Of a stretch of 64,000 nucleotides of DNA, positions 25,201 to 34,293 are shown piece by piece. Made by a program: the position numbers and the translations under genes. This DNA is from Promethearchaeota archaeon. Lineage in GTDB: Archaea > Asgardarchaeota > Lokiarchaeia > Sigyniarchaeales > SOKP01. The stretch covers positions 1 through 64,000 of the forward strand of contig JAHLWS010000024.1 of NCBI GenBank assembly GCA_019057795.1, read 5' to 3'. Within the stretch, counting starts at the first letter, position 1; every line of letters begins with the position of its first letter. The notes below the pieces were generated by a model. That model ran no database searches. It was not told the DNA's origin and saw only the letters and a program-made list of their open reading frames with translations.

Positions 25201-28200
25201 TTGATAGAATTGATAAAAACAAAATACTTTAAACGAATACTTTTGATTTCAATTTTTATGATATCTTGCGTCTATATTAATCCGGCATTATTCTCATCGA
25301 ACCAAGACCAAGATTCTACCGTTCTGGATGATTTTAGCCAAGAAGCACCTAAGTATAGTATTACTGGAGATCACCCATGGTGGGATCCCTCTTTTAGATC
25401 AAGACAGTTAATAAATATTACAAATCCATATTCAGAAAGCTTTGAAAATTTTGGAGTCTCTTTTGATTTTAATTATACTGATTTAGTTGCTGAAGATAAA
25501 TTAAATGCAAGCTTAAAAGATATAAGAATCATTGAATACATTGGAGAAGATCCCTTTTTAAGAAAATATTATTTCATAAAGGATTATCCTACCGATGATA
25601 TAGTAACTATTTGGTTTGATACAAACGCTACTGCAAGCACAACAGAAACTGACACTTATTTATATTACGGTAATAACGACGCAGAGATATTAACCAGTCA
25701 TTTTATGAATCAATCTTTAGATGATGCTGCAAATAATTTCGGATGGATTAGAAATGGTAATTTTGAACTTGACCCAGTGGGTCAAGGAACCAACCCATTA
25801 CTTGATAGTGTGTTTGGATGGTATTGGTCAGACGACCTTCCTGACTCAGATTATCCAGATTATGACCCGCCTGCCCCAGGGTCTAATTATCAGCATAATT
25901 TATCTACTTATACGGGCCAACATGAACAAGTATATGAAGGCACTTATTCATTTAAATGGGGTAATACAGCTCATCGTGTTGATACGGGTGTAACTGGAAA
26001 TGATTTTATTGGAACTTTATTTTGCACTCCTTTTGTCGTTCCAAAAGTATCTGGTGGATCAAATAAAATTTATATACAAGCTTGGCGTAATATTAGGGTA
26101 TACGATCATGGACCGAAGTATATGGGATATTACTTAAAGATTTCTAATAATTTCAATGAAGATGTGAATATAGGACATGACTCATATCCAAGTACTACAT
26201 ATTCTAGTGGGGAGGTAGAAAGTTGGGAGAGTATAGGGAAGAACGAGGATGAAACAGTGCTTAAGGATAATTTTCTTATTCTTGATGATGCTAATACTGG
26301 AATATTAGGCGAACTAACAGATATTATTTATATAGATGTCACTGACTATCAAGGTGAGACAATTTTCTTAGAATTTATAATGTACGGTGAAGAAAATCAA
26401 GTGGAAGCATTTGGGCAAATAGATGATGTAAGATTTAATTATACATTAGATGCAACTTTAAATCCAGAAATTGAAGAAAGAAGGGCAGATGTTACAATAA
26501 TCACTAGAGATATTGATGGTAGAATTGTTCCTAACGCTGAAGTTTCAATAGTGAACATGTCACTTCCGAGTCCAATTTTGGATACGAAAAATACATCATT
26601 AGACGATGCATCTGTTATTTTTACCGGCTTAGATTATGGAACATATAATATAACTGTTAATTATACAATCCCAAGTACGGGTATTGAAACAGTAGTATAT
26701 GATAGTAGTTTAATAGGGGGGAGAGATTTTTTAATTGATAAAACGAGGCATAATTTTACGATAATTTTGGATATATGGACTATAGATTTTGAGATTGTAG
26801 ACTCAAGTAGAGAGCCTTTAAATTATGGGTTTATAGAAATTTATAATATAACCGATACAGGCGAATTTTTAGATAACCTTACTCTTGATTCAGATGGAAA
26901 AGCCACTTTTCGATGGAAAAATCAGACAAGTTATTATTATCAAGTTTACTATAACAATATTGATTATAATCTTAATCCTATAGCGCTAAATGAAAGTTAT
27001 ATCTATAGACATAATTATGATAAAAAAGATGTGAAATACATAGAACATACATTAAACGTAAACCAGACAAATACAGCCACAGGAGATTTCTTTTCTGTTA
27101 GCGAGTATATATATACAAATGGGTCAAGAACTTTATTAAGCAACAAGAAAATAATTAAAGCAAACATAACATTAACGGGAATGGACGCACACCTCGACGA
27201 TGTCTCCATTTATTATATTGATAAATATAATTCAACACCAACAGAGGATAATCTTATTTTCTATAATGACAGTTATACAGACTCAGATAATAGTGATTTT
27301 ATTCAAATTGACATAAGAGAACCACCAATAAACCCGAGTAATTTAAAATTAGATGCTTACGAAGTCTTTGGTTTACTTATTGAAGTAAATGGCCAAAATT
27401 CGACTCAATGTAATGGAACGATTAAAATAGATCTTTTTGAAACTAATAATATTTATAATATTACAGCTTTAGCCAAGGTTAATATTCGTGTTATTGATTC
27501 AGTTGGAAATGAGGTTATAGGTTGCCTTGTAAAAGTAAATAGCACGATGATTTCGGAAGAGTTTTTTGAAACCACCTTAAGAACAAAAGAATTTGGTAAT
27601 GGGTATGCGTTCGGACAGATAAATACTGAATTGCCCTTATGGTTTTTAAAAGGTGAAACTTATAATTTTTCTTTAGTGTTTTTTGGAACACACAAAGATT
27701 TAATTGTAAATAATACTCAACCAAGTCAGTGGACACCCGAAGAGGGCGTTAATGTGTATTACTATAATTATACGGTCAATCAAGCGTCTAATCTAACATT
27801 TGAAATTTTTCTAGGAGTCGGCGTAAATATAAGTGATTATAAAACGAAATTTGAAAGTATGACTTTGGATGAAGATGTTATCTGGGGGCAAAATGTAACA
27901 GTTCAAGTTAATTTTTATTCAACTACTGATAATTGGCAAACTTCTGAACCAATCACCCTTCCAGCAGAAGTTATATGTTCTATTAAAGCTACAGGCCCTG
28001 GGAGTATTGTTCTTTTAACATTGAGTATGGAATCAAAATTAGGGAACGGACTTTTCGATGTTGAATTTAATTCCAGCCTTCTATCAGCAGGTGGAAGAGG
28101 TGAAGTTTATTCAATTATCATATCTGGAAGCAAAACAGGATATAGTAATCCTAATGATGTAAGTGATACAACTTTTATAGATGCTGTCCCAACTGTTCTA

Positions 28201-29514
28201 AAAATGCACGATTATTATGATTCTTTAATAGAAATTTCTGAATTCTCTCAAACATATGGTGAAAATGTCAATTTAACGGTTAAATATTATAATGATACAA
28301 ATTCCCCATTGAAAGAGGCAACGCTATCTTATGAATGGCTTTCTATGGATCCAGTTCTATTCTATGAGGATCCTAATAATGAGGGATATTATACTGCTAC
28401 TATTAATACTACAATTGCAGGAATTTGGGGTGTAAAATCGATTAAAGTAACTGCTAGTTTAGAAAATTATTCAACACAAACTTTAATAACCTCTATTAAT
28501 ATTGGAAAAAGACCTACAACGCTTAATGGCCAAGAAGATTTAGTATATATAAGTTCAAAAGTTTGGGTGGAAGATCCTCATAATTTCACTTATGAATATA
28601 AAGATTCGATAACAGGTAATTTAACTGGAGATTTAGATGTTGCCATTTTTTCTTGGCAAAAAATGGATGAGCTGGGAGAACCAATCGCCGGAATTGACGG
28701 TACTGGAATTTTAACTCAAAACGAAAGTAAAATATATACATTAGATTTCAAAACTGAACTCAAGAGCATCGGTTTTTATTTTTTATATGTAAACTTGTAT
28801 AAAGAAAACTATGAAGAAAGAGCTGCTCTTATTAATTTAGAGATATTATATCGCGAATTTGAGGTTAAATTAAATGTAACTCATCTAGATGGAAATCAGA
28901 TCAGTGTTGTTCAAGGAAATGATGTTGAATTTGTACTTTCTTTAACTGATCTAACAAGAAACAATATTTCTTTAGAAGGTGCGGCAGTAATATTAGATAT
29001 AAATAACGCATTATACACTTTAATAGAATCATCTCCAGGTGCGTATACATTAAATTTTACAACAGCAGATATCGATACCTTCTTTGCACCTCAACCATTA
29101 ACAGGAATCATAACAATTCAAAAAGCCAATTTCACATCACAAGAAATAAGAATTACTATAGTTGTACAAATGGAAGAAATATTTCCTGGCATGCCCGTGT
29201 TTTACTTTATTTTAATTGTTGCCTCTATTATTGGTATAGCTGGAAGTTTAATAGCTTATAGAGTTATTCAGCAAGCGAGAATTCCAAAGTTCGTCAAAAA
29301 AATCAGGAAAGTTAAAAGTAAGATAAAATCAAAAAAACCTATATCTGAAACTTATGCAATCAAAACAAAGAAACAAATGATGCTGAAATTATTCAGAGAA
29401 GATTGGAAAGCTTTAGACCTTTCCCTTGAAGATACATTAGGTACGCGTGATTTGAAATTAAAGACTATTCCATTGAAAGAGAAGAAATCCAAAAAAGGAG
29501 GCGATAGAGACTAA
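25201..29514 (+). CDS. large membrane-anchored surface protein with DUF2341 and Ig-like/carboxypeptidase-regulatory-like domains
   Basis: This 1437-residue protein has an N-terminal signal or anchor (about 11-30). A DUF2341-like domain follows (about 60-165: WWDPSFRSRQLINITNP, VTIWFDTN, LYYGNNDAE). A lectin-like region and several Ig/carboxypeptidase-regulatory-like beta domains come next (RDIDGRIVPNAEVSI, DSVGNEVIGCLVKVN). Near the C-terminus there is one transmembrane helix (FYFILIVASIIGIAGSLIAYR) and then a basic cytosolic tail of about 85 residues. Many NxT/NxS sites suggest glycosylation. The topology is receptor- or surface-layer-like. The start is TTG at 25201 with no ribosome binding site. 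The stop overlaps the ATG of the next gene (TAATG), and AAAGGAGG sits before it, so the pair is translationally coupled. Confidence 0.8.
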   Translation: MIELIKTKYFKRILLISIFMISCVYINPALFSSNQDQDSTVLDDFSQEAPKYSITGDHPWWDPSFRSRQLINITNPYSESFENFGVSFDFNYTDLVAEDKLNASLKDIRIIEYIGEDPFLRKYYFIKDYPTDDIVTIWFDTNATASTTETDTYLYYGNNDAEILTSHFMNQSLDDAANNFGWIRNGNFELDPVGQGTNPLLDSVFGWYWSDDLPDSDYPDYDPPAPGSNYQHNLSTYTGQHEQVYEGTYSFKWGNTAHRVDTGVTGNDFIGTLFCTPFVVPKVSGGSNKIYIQAWRNIRVYDHGPKYMGYYLKISNNFNEDVNIGHDSYPSTTYSSGEVESWESIGKNEDETVLKDNFLILDDANTGILGELTDIIYIDVTDYQGETIFLEFIMYGEENQVEAFGQIDDVRFNYTLDATLNPEIEERRADVTIITRDIDGRIVPNAEVSIVNMSLPSPILDTKNTSLDDASVIFTGLDYGTYNITVNYTIPSTGIETVVYDSSLIGGRDFLIDKTRHNFTIILDIWTIDFEIVDSSREPLNYGFIEIYNITDTGEFLDNLTLDSDGKATFRWKNQTSYYYQVYYNNIDYNLNPIALNESYIYRHNYDKKDVKYIEHTLNVNQTNTATGDFFSVSEYIYTNGSRTLLSNKKIIKANITLTGMDAHLDDVSIYYIDKYNSTPTEDNLIFYNDSYTDSDNSDFIQIDIREPPINPSNLKLDAYEVFGLLIEVNGQNSTQCNGTIKIDLFETNNIYNITALAKVNIRVIDSVGNEVIGCLVKVNSTMISEEFFETTLRTKEFGNGYAFGQINTELPLWFLKGETYNFSLVFFGTHKDLIVNNTQPSQWTPEEGVNVYYYNYTVNQASNLTFEIFLGVGVNISDYKTKFESMTLDEDVIWGQNVTVQVNFYSTTDNWQTSEPITLPAEVICSIKATGPGSIVLLTLSMESKLGNGLFDVEFNSSLLSAGGRGEVYSIIISGSKTGYSNPNDVSDTTFIDAVPTVLKMHDYYDSLIEISEFSQTYGENVNLTVKYYNDTNSPLKEATLSYEWLSMDPVLFYEDPNNEGYYTATINTTIAGIWGVKSIKVTASLENYSTQTLITSINIGKRPTTLNGQEDLVYISSKVWVEDPHNFTYEYKDSITGNLTGDLDVAIFSWQKMDELGEPIAGIDGTGILTQNESKIYTLDFKTELKSIGFYFLYVNLYKENYEERAALINLEILYREFEVKLNVTHLDGNQISVVQGNDVEFVLSLTDLTRNNISLEGAAVILDINNALYTLIESSPGAYTLNFTTADIDTFFAPQPLTGIITIQKANFTSQEIRITIVVQMEEIFPGMPVFYFILIVASIIGIAGSLIAYRVIQQARIPKFVKKIRKVKSKIKSKKPISETYAIKTKKQMMLKLFREDWKALDLSLEDTLGTRDLKLKTIPLKEKKSKKGGDRD

Positions 29515-30617
29515 TGCCAATTGGATTTATCGTAATGAGATGGGACCCTAAAGTAAGTACGGATATTATTACAAAGTACCCCGAAGAAATTATCATATCG
29601 GATGAGACCTTAATGCAAATCTATGCGGCTCATGAATATACAGGAGAACCTGGAATGATAAGCTTAATGGTGGGTCATTTGAATATTGCGTCATACTATA
29701 CTGGAGGTGAAAGACCGTTATATCTCATTTTAATTTTAAACTTGGATGACGACCCAGACCTTTACGAAGGCGGATTGGCGGATATATCACGGATAATCCT
29801 TCAGAATTTTGAAAATCGAGCATATCTCGAAATGATTCCCTTTTTGTTTCAACGTTTGTCTGCTTACCCTCATCTAAACACTGAACAAGCTCTCGCTTTA
29901 ACTTATCAAGATGAAATAAATAGATTACTCATTAACAGATTAAGAGACGAAGGAGTTGTTTCCAAATCAGAACTAAAAGTGTGGCTAAAAGATAAATACC
30001 GTAGAGGCTTTTTTGATATTGATGCGATCTTAATTGAATTGATTAAAAAAGATATAATAAAAGAAGCTTCTGTAAAAGGAATGCCTTCTGAACTAATATT
30101 TTTCATAAACGACATATTCATAATTAGAAAGCCACCTATCAAAATATTGAGCGATCTTATAGGACGAGGACTTCCTGAACCTTTAGTCGAAGGTTACAAC
30201 TCTGAAGTTAGAAGATTCTTTCAAAATTATCGACCTTCTGAAGATGACAATTTGAAAATAGTAGATCTTCTCACTGATCCACAGTTATCTGAGATATTAA
30301 AATTAATGAGAATAGCAATAGTAACCAGGAATACTTTGGAAAAACTTAGAAAAAAAGGAGTAGATGATATAGACGGCGGAATTAAGAAGTTATTAGATAA
30401 TAAAATTATACAAGTATTCCAAGGCGAAAATGGAGCTAAATATTATGCATTACTTTCTGACTTACATATTTCCCTTGTATATCCTAGATATATTTTAAGT
30501 ACGATACTACATCAATACGATGTAAAATCGAAATCAGAGCCGGTTTTAATTGAGTATCTGAATGTGCTTGAAGATGCATATCGCCCTTACAAGCTTAAAA
30601 CAAAAGCTATAGAATAA
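29514..30617 (+). CDS. cytosolic protein with longin-like N-terminus and winged-helix-like regions
   Basis: This 367-residue protein begins with a longin-like pattern (PIGFIVMRWDPKVS, then ISLMVGHLNIASYYTGG, then LYLILILNLDDDPD, and a helix ADISRIILQNF; about 1-110). Residues 120-215 and 240-340 look like winged-helix units (helix-rich, for example INRLRDEGVVSKSELKVWL and TLEKLRKKGVDDIDGGI ending in short strands). No membrane segment. The ATG at 29514 overlaps the stop of the giant surface protein by 1 nt and follows a perfect AAAGGAGG (29499-29506). It is probably the cytosolic partner of that protein's tail (inference). Domain calls are by eye. Confidence 0.6.
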   Translation: MPIGFIVMRWDPKVSTDIITKYPEEIIISDETLMQIYAAHEYTGEPGMISLMVGHLNIASYYTGGERPLYLILILNLDDDPDLYEGGLADISRIILQNFENRAYLEMIPFLFQRLSAYPHLNTEQALALTYQDEINRLLINRLRDEGVVSKSELKVWLKDKYRRGFFDIDAILIELIKKDIIKEASVKGMPSELIFFINDIFIIRKPPIKILSDLIGRGLPEPLVEGYNSEVRRFFQNYRPSEDDNLKIVDLLTDPQLSEILKLMRIAIVTRNTLEKLRKKGVDDIDGGIKKLLDNKIIQVFQGENGAKYYALLSDLHISLVYPRYILSTILHQYDVKSKSEPVLIEYLNVLEDAYRPYKLKTKAIE

Positions 30618-30650
30618 GTTATTTTTATTTTTTTTTTTAATTTTTTTTAT
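30618..30650 (+). terminator. poly-T terminator
   Basis: Several long T runs directly follow the stop codon at 30617. This is a good archaeal terminator for the surface protein operon. Confidence 0.5.
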
Positions 30651-31038
30651 GTAAATGTTGACAGTCATTATATTTTGTCAGTAAATCAGTCATTCGATTT
30701 TGTCAATTTTTGTCACTATTCTCCTAGTTTTATGATCGTATTTTGTACGTGATATTAAGATTAAGCTTATACATTCATATAAATCTTACGAACGCTAGTT
30801 TTATCTCACTTTAAATGTGTCACTCTCATGACTGACGACAATACATCAAGCGCCAAAAAATCACAAATAGAAAACTAGAAAAAATTAAGGATTTTACTGA
30901 CATTTTTCATGACTGACGATTTGTGGGCAGCAACTTAATAAATGTCAATGAATTACTGATTTTGTGACATTTTTTAATTACTGATTACAATGTAAATTAA
31001 GTTTTATTATTAAAACTAAATCATTTTACGAGTTTTAT
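30651..31038. repeat. convergent gap with scattered TGTCA/TGACA motifs and a 13-bp direct repeat
   Basis: No open frame is supported. TCATGACTGACGA occurs twice (30826-30838 and 30907-30919). Many additional TGTCA or TGACA cores are present on both strands (for example near 30660, 30678, 30701, 30712, 30899, 30943 and 30965). Their density in 400 bp is far above chance in A+T-rich DNA. They could be binding sites, or the remains of a decayed mobile element. Confidence 0.4.
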
Positions 31039-32415
31039 TTACTCATCATTCGTATTAACAGGGTCATTCGGATCAGTAGAGTAATCATTAACTTCTTGTC
31101 CATCAGTCAATCCATCGTCATCCGAGACAGAGTCGTTTGGATCGGTATCATTTTGGTATTCTTGAAGATTTGTTAAACTATCACCATCAGGGACATTTGT
31201 AGAGTCATCAACATTAGGGTTTAAGCTGTTATTTACTTCCCATCCGTCTGACATTCCATCATCGTCACTATCGGGGTTATTCGGATCAGTAGAGTAATCA
31301 ATAACTTCTTGTTCTTCTTCTTGTTCTTGTTCTTGTTCTTCTTCTTGTTCTTGAAAATTTGTTAAACCATCACTATCAGGTAGATATCGTTTTAATTTTT
31401 CAGATTTTTGGGAAAATTCTTTATAAAGAGCATCATCTCCCAAATCAAGACACAAATCTGCGATTTGATCAAAATAACTCACACTTTCAGCAATATCTCC
31501 GTTTATTAAGCTTTTATTAGCCAATTGAATTAATTGATCTCTTTCAAATAAAGGTTTCAATAACATTGATTCTTCCGTGTTCATTTCTAAGATATCTGCA
31601 ACGATTTGAACCATTTTTTCTTGATTATTGGGTTCAATTGCAACCATCGAATATGTCTTGATTCCGAGTATTTCTTCGATCTTTTCAACGCTTAATGCCC
31701 CATCTAAGTCTTGCTTATTTGCAATTGCAGCGGAATGTGCGTTTGGTGTCTGTTCTTTTATTAATTCAACGAAGTATTTGCTTTTCTCTACATTTTCTAA
31801 AGTGGAATCTGTAATTAAGAGAACAGCATCGCTCCCAAACATAAAATCGTTCCATAAATAGCTAAATTGTTCTTGACCGGCAAAATCCCATAAATGGAAG
31901 ATTAACTTTCCAATCTTAATAGTAGAAACTTTACCTGTTATTGTAGGAATGTGCGTTTCGGGAACTTCTTCCGCACGTATTAATTTTGTAATTGTTGTTT
32001 TCCCTACTCCAGAAAATCCTATTAACGAGATTTTAGTTTTTATTTTTTTATGAATTGATTCTATTAATGGGTTAAATATTTCAAAGAGCGACGGATCTAA
32101 ATTGTCGAGAATATCACCAAATGATTCTAAAAAATCTTTTTTTAATTTATTTAATTCTATTTTTACAGTTTCCATATCATCATTGAATCCAATTATGAAT
32201 ATGAAGATTAAATTTGAAGCTCTGTCTACGGTATATGTAATTCTATATTTAAAAAAATTAGAGCTTCCAAAATCGTTTAAAAGACCACGAGATATCTCTG
32301 TTTCAATTTCTTGGTAAATACTTTGAAAATTTTCAAAGGATAAGACTTTACCAAAGTCTCTCTCGTATATTATATTCCCATCCTTTAAGATATATATTTG
32401 TCGCAACATTTTCAT
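31039..32415 (-). CDS. Ras/Arf-like small GTPase with longin-like N-terminus and calcium-binding-repeat tail
   Basis: This 458-residue protein has three parts. Residues 1-110 form a longin-like region (QIYILKDGNIIYERDFG, LIFIFIIGFNDD). Residues 127-280 are a small GTPase: P-loop GFSGVGKTT (133-141), switch region Thr160 in PTITG, WDFAGQE (176-182), NKQD (233-236), and MVAIEP in the place of the SAK loop. Residues 285-345 are helical. Residues 355-458 are a Gln/Glu linker and thrombospondin type 3-like repeats (DPNNPDSDDDGMSDGWE, DPNDSVSDDDGLTDGQE), which bind calcium in secreted proteins. There is no signal peptide, so a calcium-repeat tail on a cytosolic GTPase is odd. Convergent with the surface protein operon. 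Confidence 0.85.
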   Translation of the reverse strand: MKMLRQIYILKDGNIIYERDFGKVLSFENFQSIYQEIETEISRGLLNDFGSSNFFKYRITYTVDRASNLIFIFIIGFNDDMETVKIELNKLKKDFLESFGDILDNLDPSLFEIFNPLIESIHKKIKTKISLIGFSGVGKTTITKLIRAEEVPETHIPTITGKVSTIKIGKLIFHLWDFAGQEQFSYLWNDFMFGSDAVLLITDSTLENVEKSKYFVELIKEQTPNAHSAAIANKQDLDGALSVEKIEEILGIKTYSMVAIEPNNQEKMVQIVADILEMNTEESMLLKPLFERDQLIQLANKSLINGDIAESVSYFDQIADLCLDLGDDALYKEFSQKSEKLKRYLPDSDGLTNFQEQEEEQEQEQEEEQEVIDYSTDPNNPDSDDDGMSDGWEVNNSLNPNVDDSTNVPDGDSLTNLQEYQNDTDPNDSVSDDDGLTDGQEVNDYSTDPNDPVNTNDE

Positions 32416-32605
32416 TAACTCAGAATGCTTTACAATTAAGTGTCTATAATTATACTGTATTTTTTTTTAGTTTCAGTTAAAAATAAGACATACTTTCTTG
32501 ATTCTTCAATCTAAATTTTTGTATTTAAACTTTTATAAATAGAAAATTAAGAGAAAATTATGGTTTTATATAGATTTAACTTGAAAAGATGATTTAATTT
32601 TACAT

Positions 32606-33382
32606 TCAGATTTCCAGTATTTTTTCTATATTACTTGTTATTTTTTGAAAACTTTTAGAATCTTCAGGAACGCCAATTATAGCCTTACCTTCTAAATCAA
32701 ATTTAGTTAGAATTTCATCTTCAGGAATTAATGCAAGTAAAGGTAAATCGTATTCTCTAAGCATATCCAGTATATTAGTAATATCACCTTTAACTCTATT
32801 TATTATAACGCCTATTTTTCTATAGCTTGTAAATTTTTTAGCGCTTTTTCTAATTGATTTAGCAGTTTCTATACTCCTTAGAGATATATCTGAGATAATT
32901 AAGATAATATCAACAGATTTAATTACCATACGGTTAATTTGTTCAAGCCCCACTTCACAATCGATCAAGACGACATCAAAGTCGCTAGAAATTGATTCTA
33001 TGACTTTTCGAAGCAAAGCGTTCGAAGGACAGAAACACCCTGGACCTTCGGGTTGACCAATTGAAAACAGACTAAAATCTTTACTCTCCTTAATAGCACT
33101 ATAAACCTCGAAATCTATGTTCTCTGCTAGCGATTGGATATCTTTTTTTTTATTTATTGTTTTATCAATTAATTCGGCTCTAACCATCTCGAGACTTTTC
33201 TCGGGAAGCAAATTAACCATTTTACTAAGATGAGGATGAGTAGGGTCTGCATCAATCAGTAATAATTTGAAATTATAAGAGATTGAAATTGCTTTAGCAA
33301 TAAGAGTTGTTATAATTGTTTTTTCAACGCCTCCTTTTCCGACAATAGCAACTATAAGTGGCCTTTTTCTCTGGTTATTCAT
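32606..33382 (-). CDS. CooC/MinD-like P-loop ATPase with altered Walker A
   Basis: This 258-residue protein is of the SIMIBI class. The N-terminal loop reads VGKGGVEKT: the signature Lys of KGG is present, but the glycine before the second Lys is replaced by Glu (KGGVGKT is normal). Later motifs are LLLIDADPTHPHLSKM (Walker A'), PEGPGCFCPSNALLR, which closely recalls the CxC metal-binding motif of CooC, the nickel-insertion ATPase for CO dehydrogenase, and VVLIDCEVG (Walker B). It starts 23 bp after the acetyl-CoA-synthase-domain-like gene, in the same direction. A role in loading metal into that partner is an inference; the P-loop change may reduce ATPase activity. Confidence 0.8.
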   Translation of the reverse strand: MNNQRKRPLIVAIVGKGGVEKTIITTLIAKAISISYNFKLLLIDADPTHPHLSKMVNLLPEKSLEMVRAELIDKTINKKKDIQSLAENIDFEVYSAIKESKDFSLFSIGQPEGPGCFCPSNALLRKVIESISSDFDVVLIDCEVGLEQINRMVIKSVDIILIISDISLRSIETAKSIRKSAKKFTSYRKIGVIINRVKGDITNILDMLREYDLPLLALIPEDEILTKFDLEGKAIIGVPEDSKSFQKITSNIEKILEI

Positions 33383-33405
33383 TTAATACACCCCAATTTA
33401 TCCGT

Positions 33406-34173
33406 TTATTTCTCAATCTTCTCTCTTAAAACTAATACTTGCTTAATATCTAAACATTTTTCTTGATAAGGGCATATTTCACAGCCCCAATCGTAATCAC
33501 AATCAATTCTCTTTTTCCATTCATCTATTTTTTTTCTCCATTTTTCTTTAAACCTATCTGTAATTTCTGACGATAGCGTAATGAATTTTTCAATAGAATC
33601 GGGATATGAACTGATTAATATAACTTCTATAGTTTTAATTAAACCTTCAAATTTTTGTTTGTACAGAGAAATAATAGCATTTCCTAAAAATTCGAACGAA
33701 AATCCTTTCTGCAAGGCTGATGTACTTAATCTACACCAAAACCTGCGAGGAATTGTTCGAATGGAAAACCCTTCTATGCCATTTGAGATAAAACTCAATT
33801 GCCTTAACTCATTTATATCCTTCTCTGTGCTGTTTTCAACTCCAATTAAAATCATTATCCCAAAATCTATATTTTTATCCAAACATTTATCAATTTCTGG
33901 ACCTAATAAAGTTATTTTTCCAGATTCGATTAGTTGGGCCTCTTCAATTGGAAATGTTATTGAGAAGGATTTATTTTTCATCCCACCAAGTTCTATACCC
34001 GTCTCTTCTTCAAGGATGATTTCTTTAAATTTATTTAATTCAACTTTAATACCAAAATTATCTAAAAAAGCAGTGTGATTCGAGTCTGAACGATAAAATG
34101 CCAAGAGCTTTCCGTGCTTTCGTTCCTTTTCTAAGAAATCTTTTATCTTTTCTATAATAATTTTGTTTTGCAT
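33406..34173 (-). CDS. stand-alone acetyl-CoA synthase (CdhC/AcsB) middle-domain-like protein, copy 2
   Basis: This 255-residue protein is about half identical by eye to the product of 10677-11441. It shows ETGIELGGMKNKSF, SGKITLLGPEIDK, FGIMILIGVE, RRFWCRLSTSALQKGFSF and LGNAIISLYKQKFEG. These match in order the AcsB/CdhC domain reading GG..SFELV, GKVEVIGPDID, WVRISKEAFAKG and LGQLLYAKFKQEF as I remember it. The A-cluster domain is missing, and the protein ends in DYDWGCEICPYQEKC. It is upstream of the CooC-like gene, as expected for a CODH/ACS-related accessory pair, yet no catalytic CODH or ACS subunit lies in the window. Confidence 0.62.
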   Translation of the reverse strand: MQNKIIIEKIKDFLEKERKHGKLLAFYRSDSNHTAFLDNFGIKVELNKFKEIILEEETGIELGGMKNKSFSITFPIEEAQLIESGKITLLGPEIDKCLDKNIDFGIMILIGVENSTEKDINELRQLSFISNGIEGFSIRTIPRRFWCRLSTSALQKGFSFEFLGNAIISLYKQKFEGLIKTIEVILISSYPDSIEKFITLSSEITDRFKEKWRKKIDEWKKRIDCDYDWGCEICPYQEKCLDIKQVLVLREKIEK

Positions 34174-34293
34174 TAATTATAATAAACCTTCTTTATTTTT
34201 TAATTTACTAATTTCATTCTTATTCAAACTTATTCTATAGATTTAAAGTTAGTAAAATAAAGTAACAAAAAAAAAGATAATGAATTTAAACTA

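Noticed and set aside
25201..29514. S-layer protein as the call for the giant protein
   Set aside because: The C-terminal cytosolic tail of about 85 residues and the coupled cytosolic partner argue for a receptor-like role; no S-layer-specific domain is seen.
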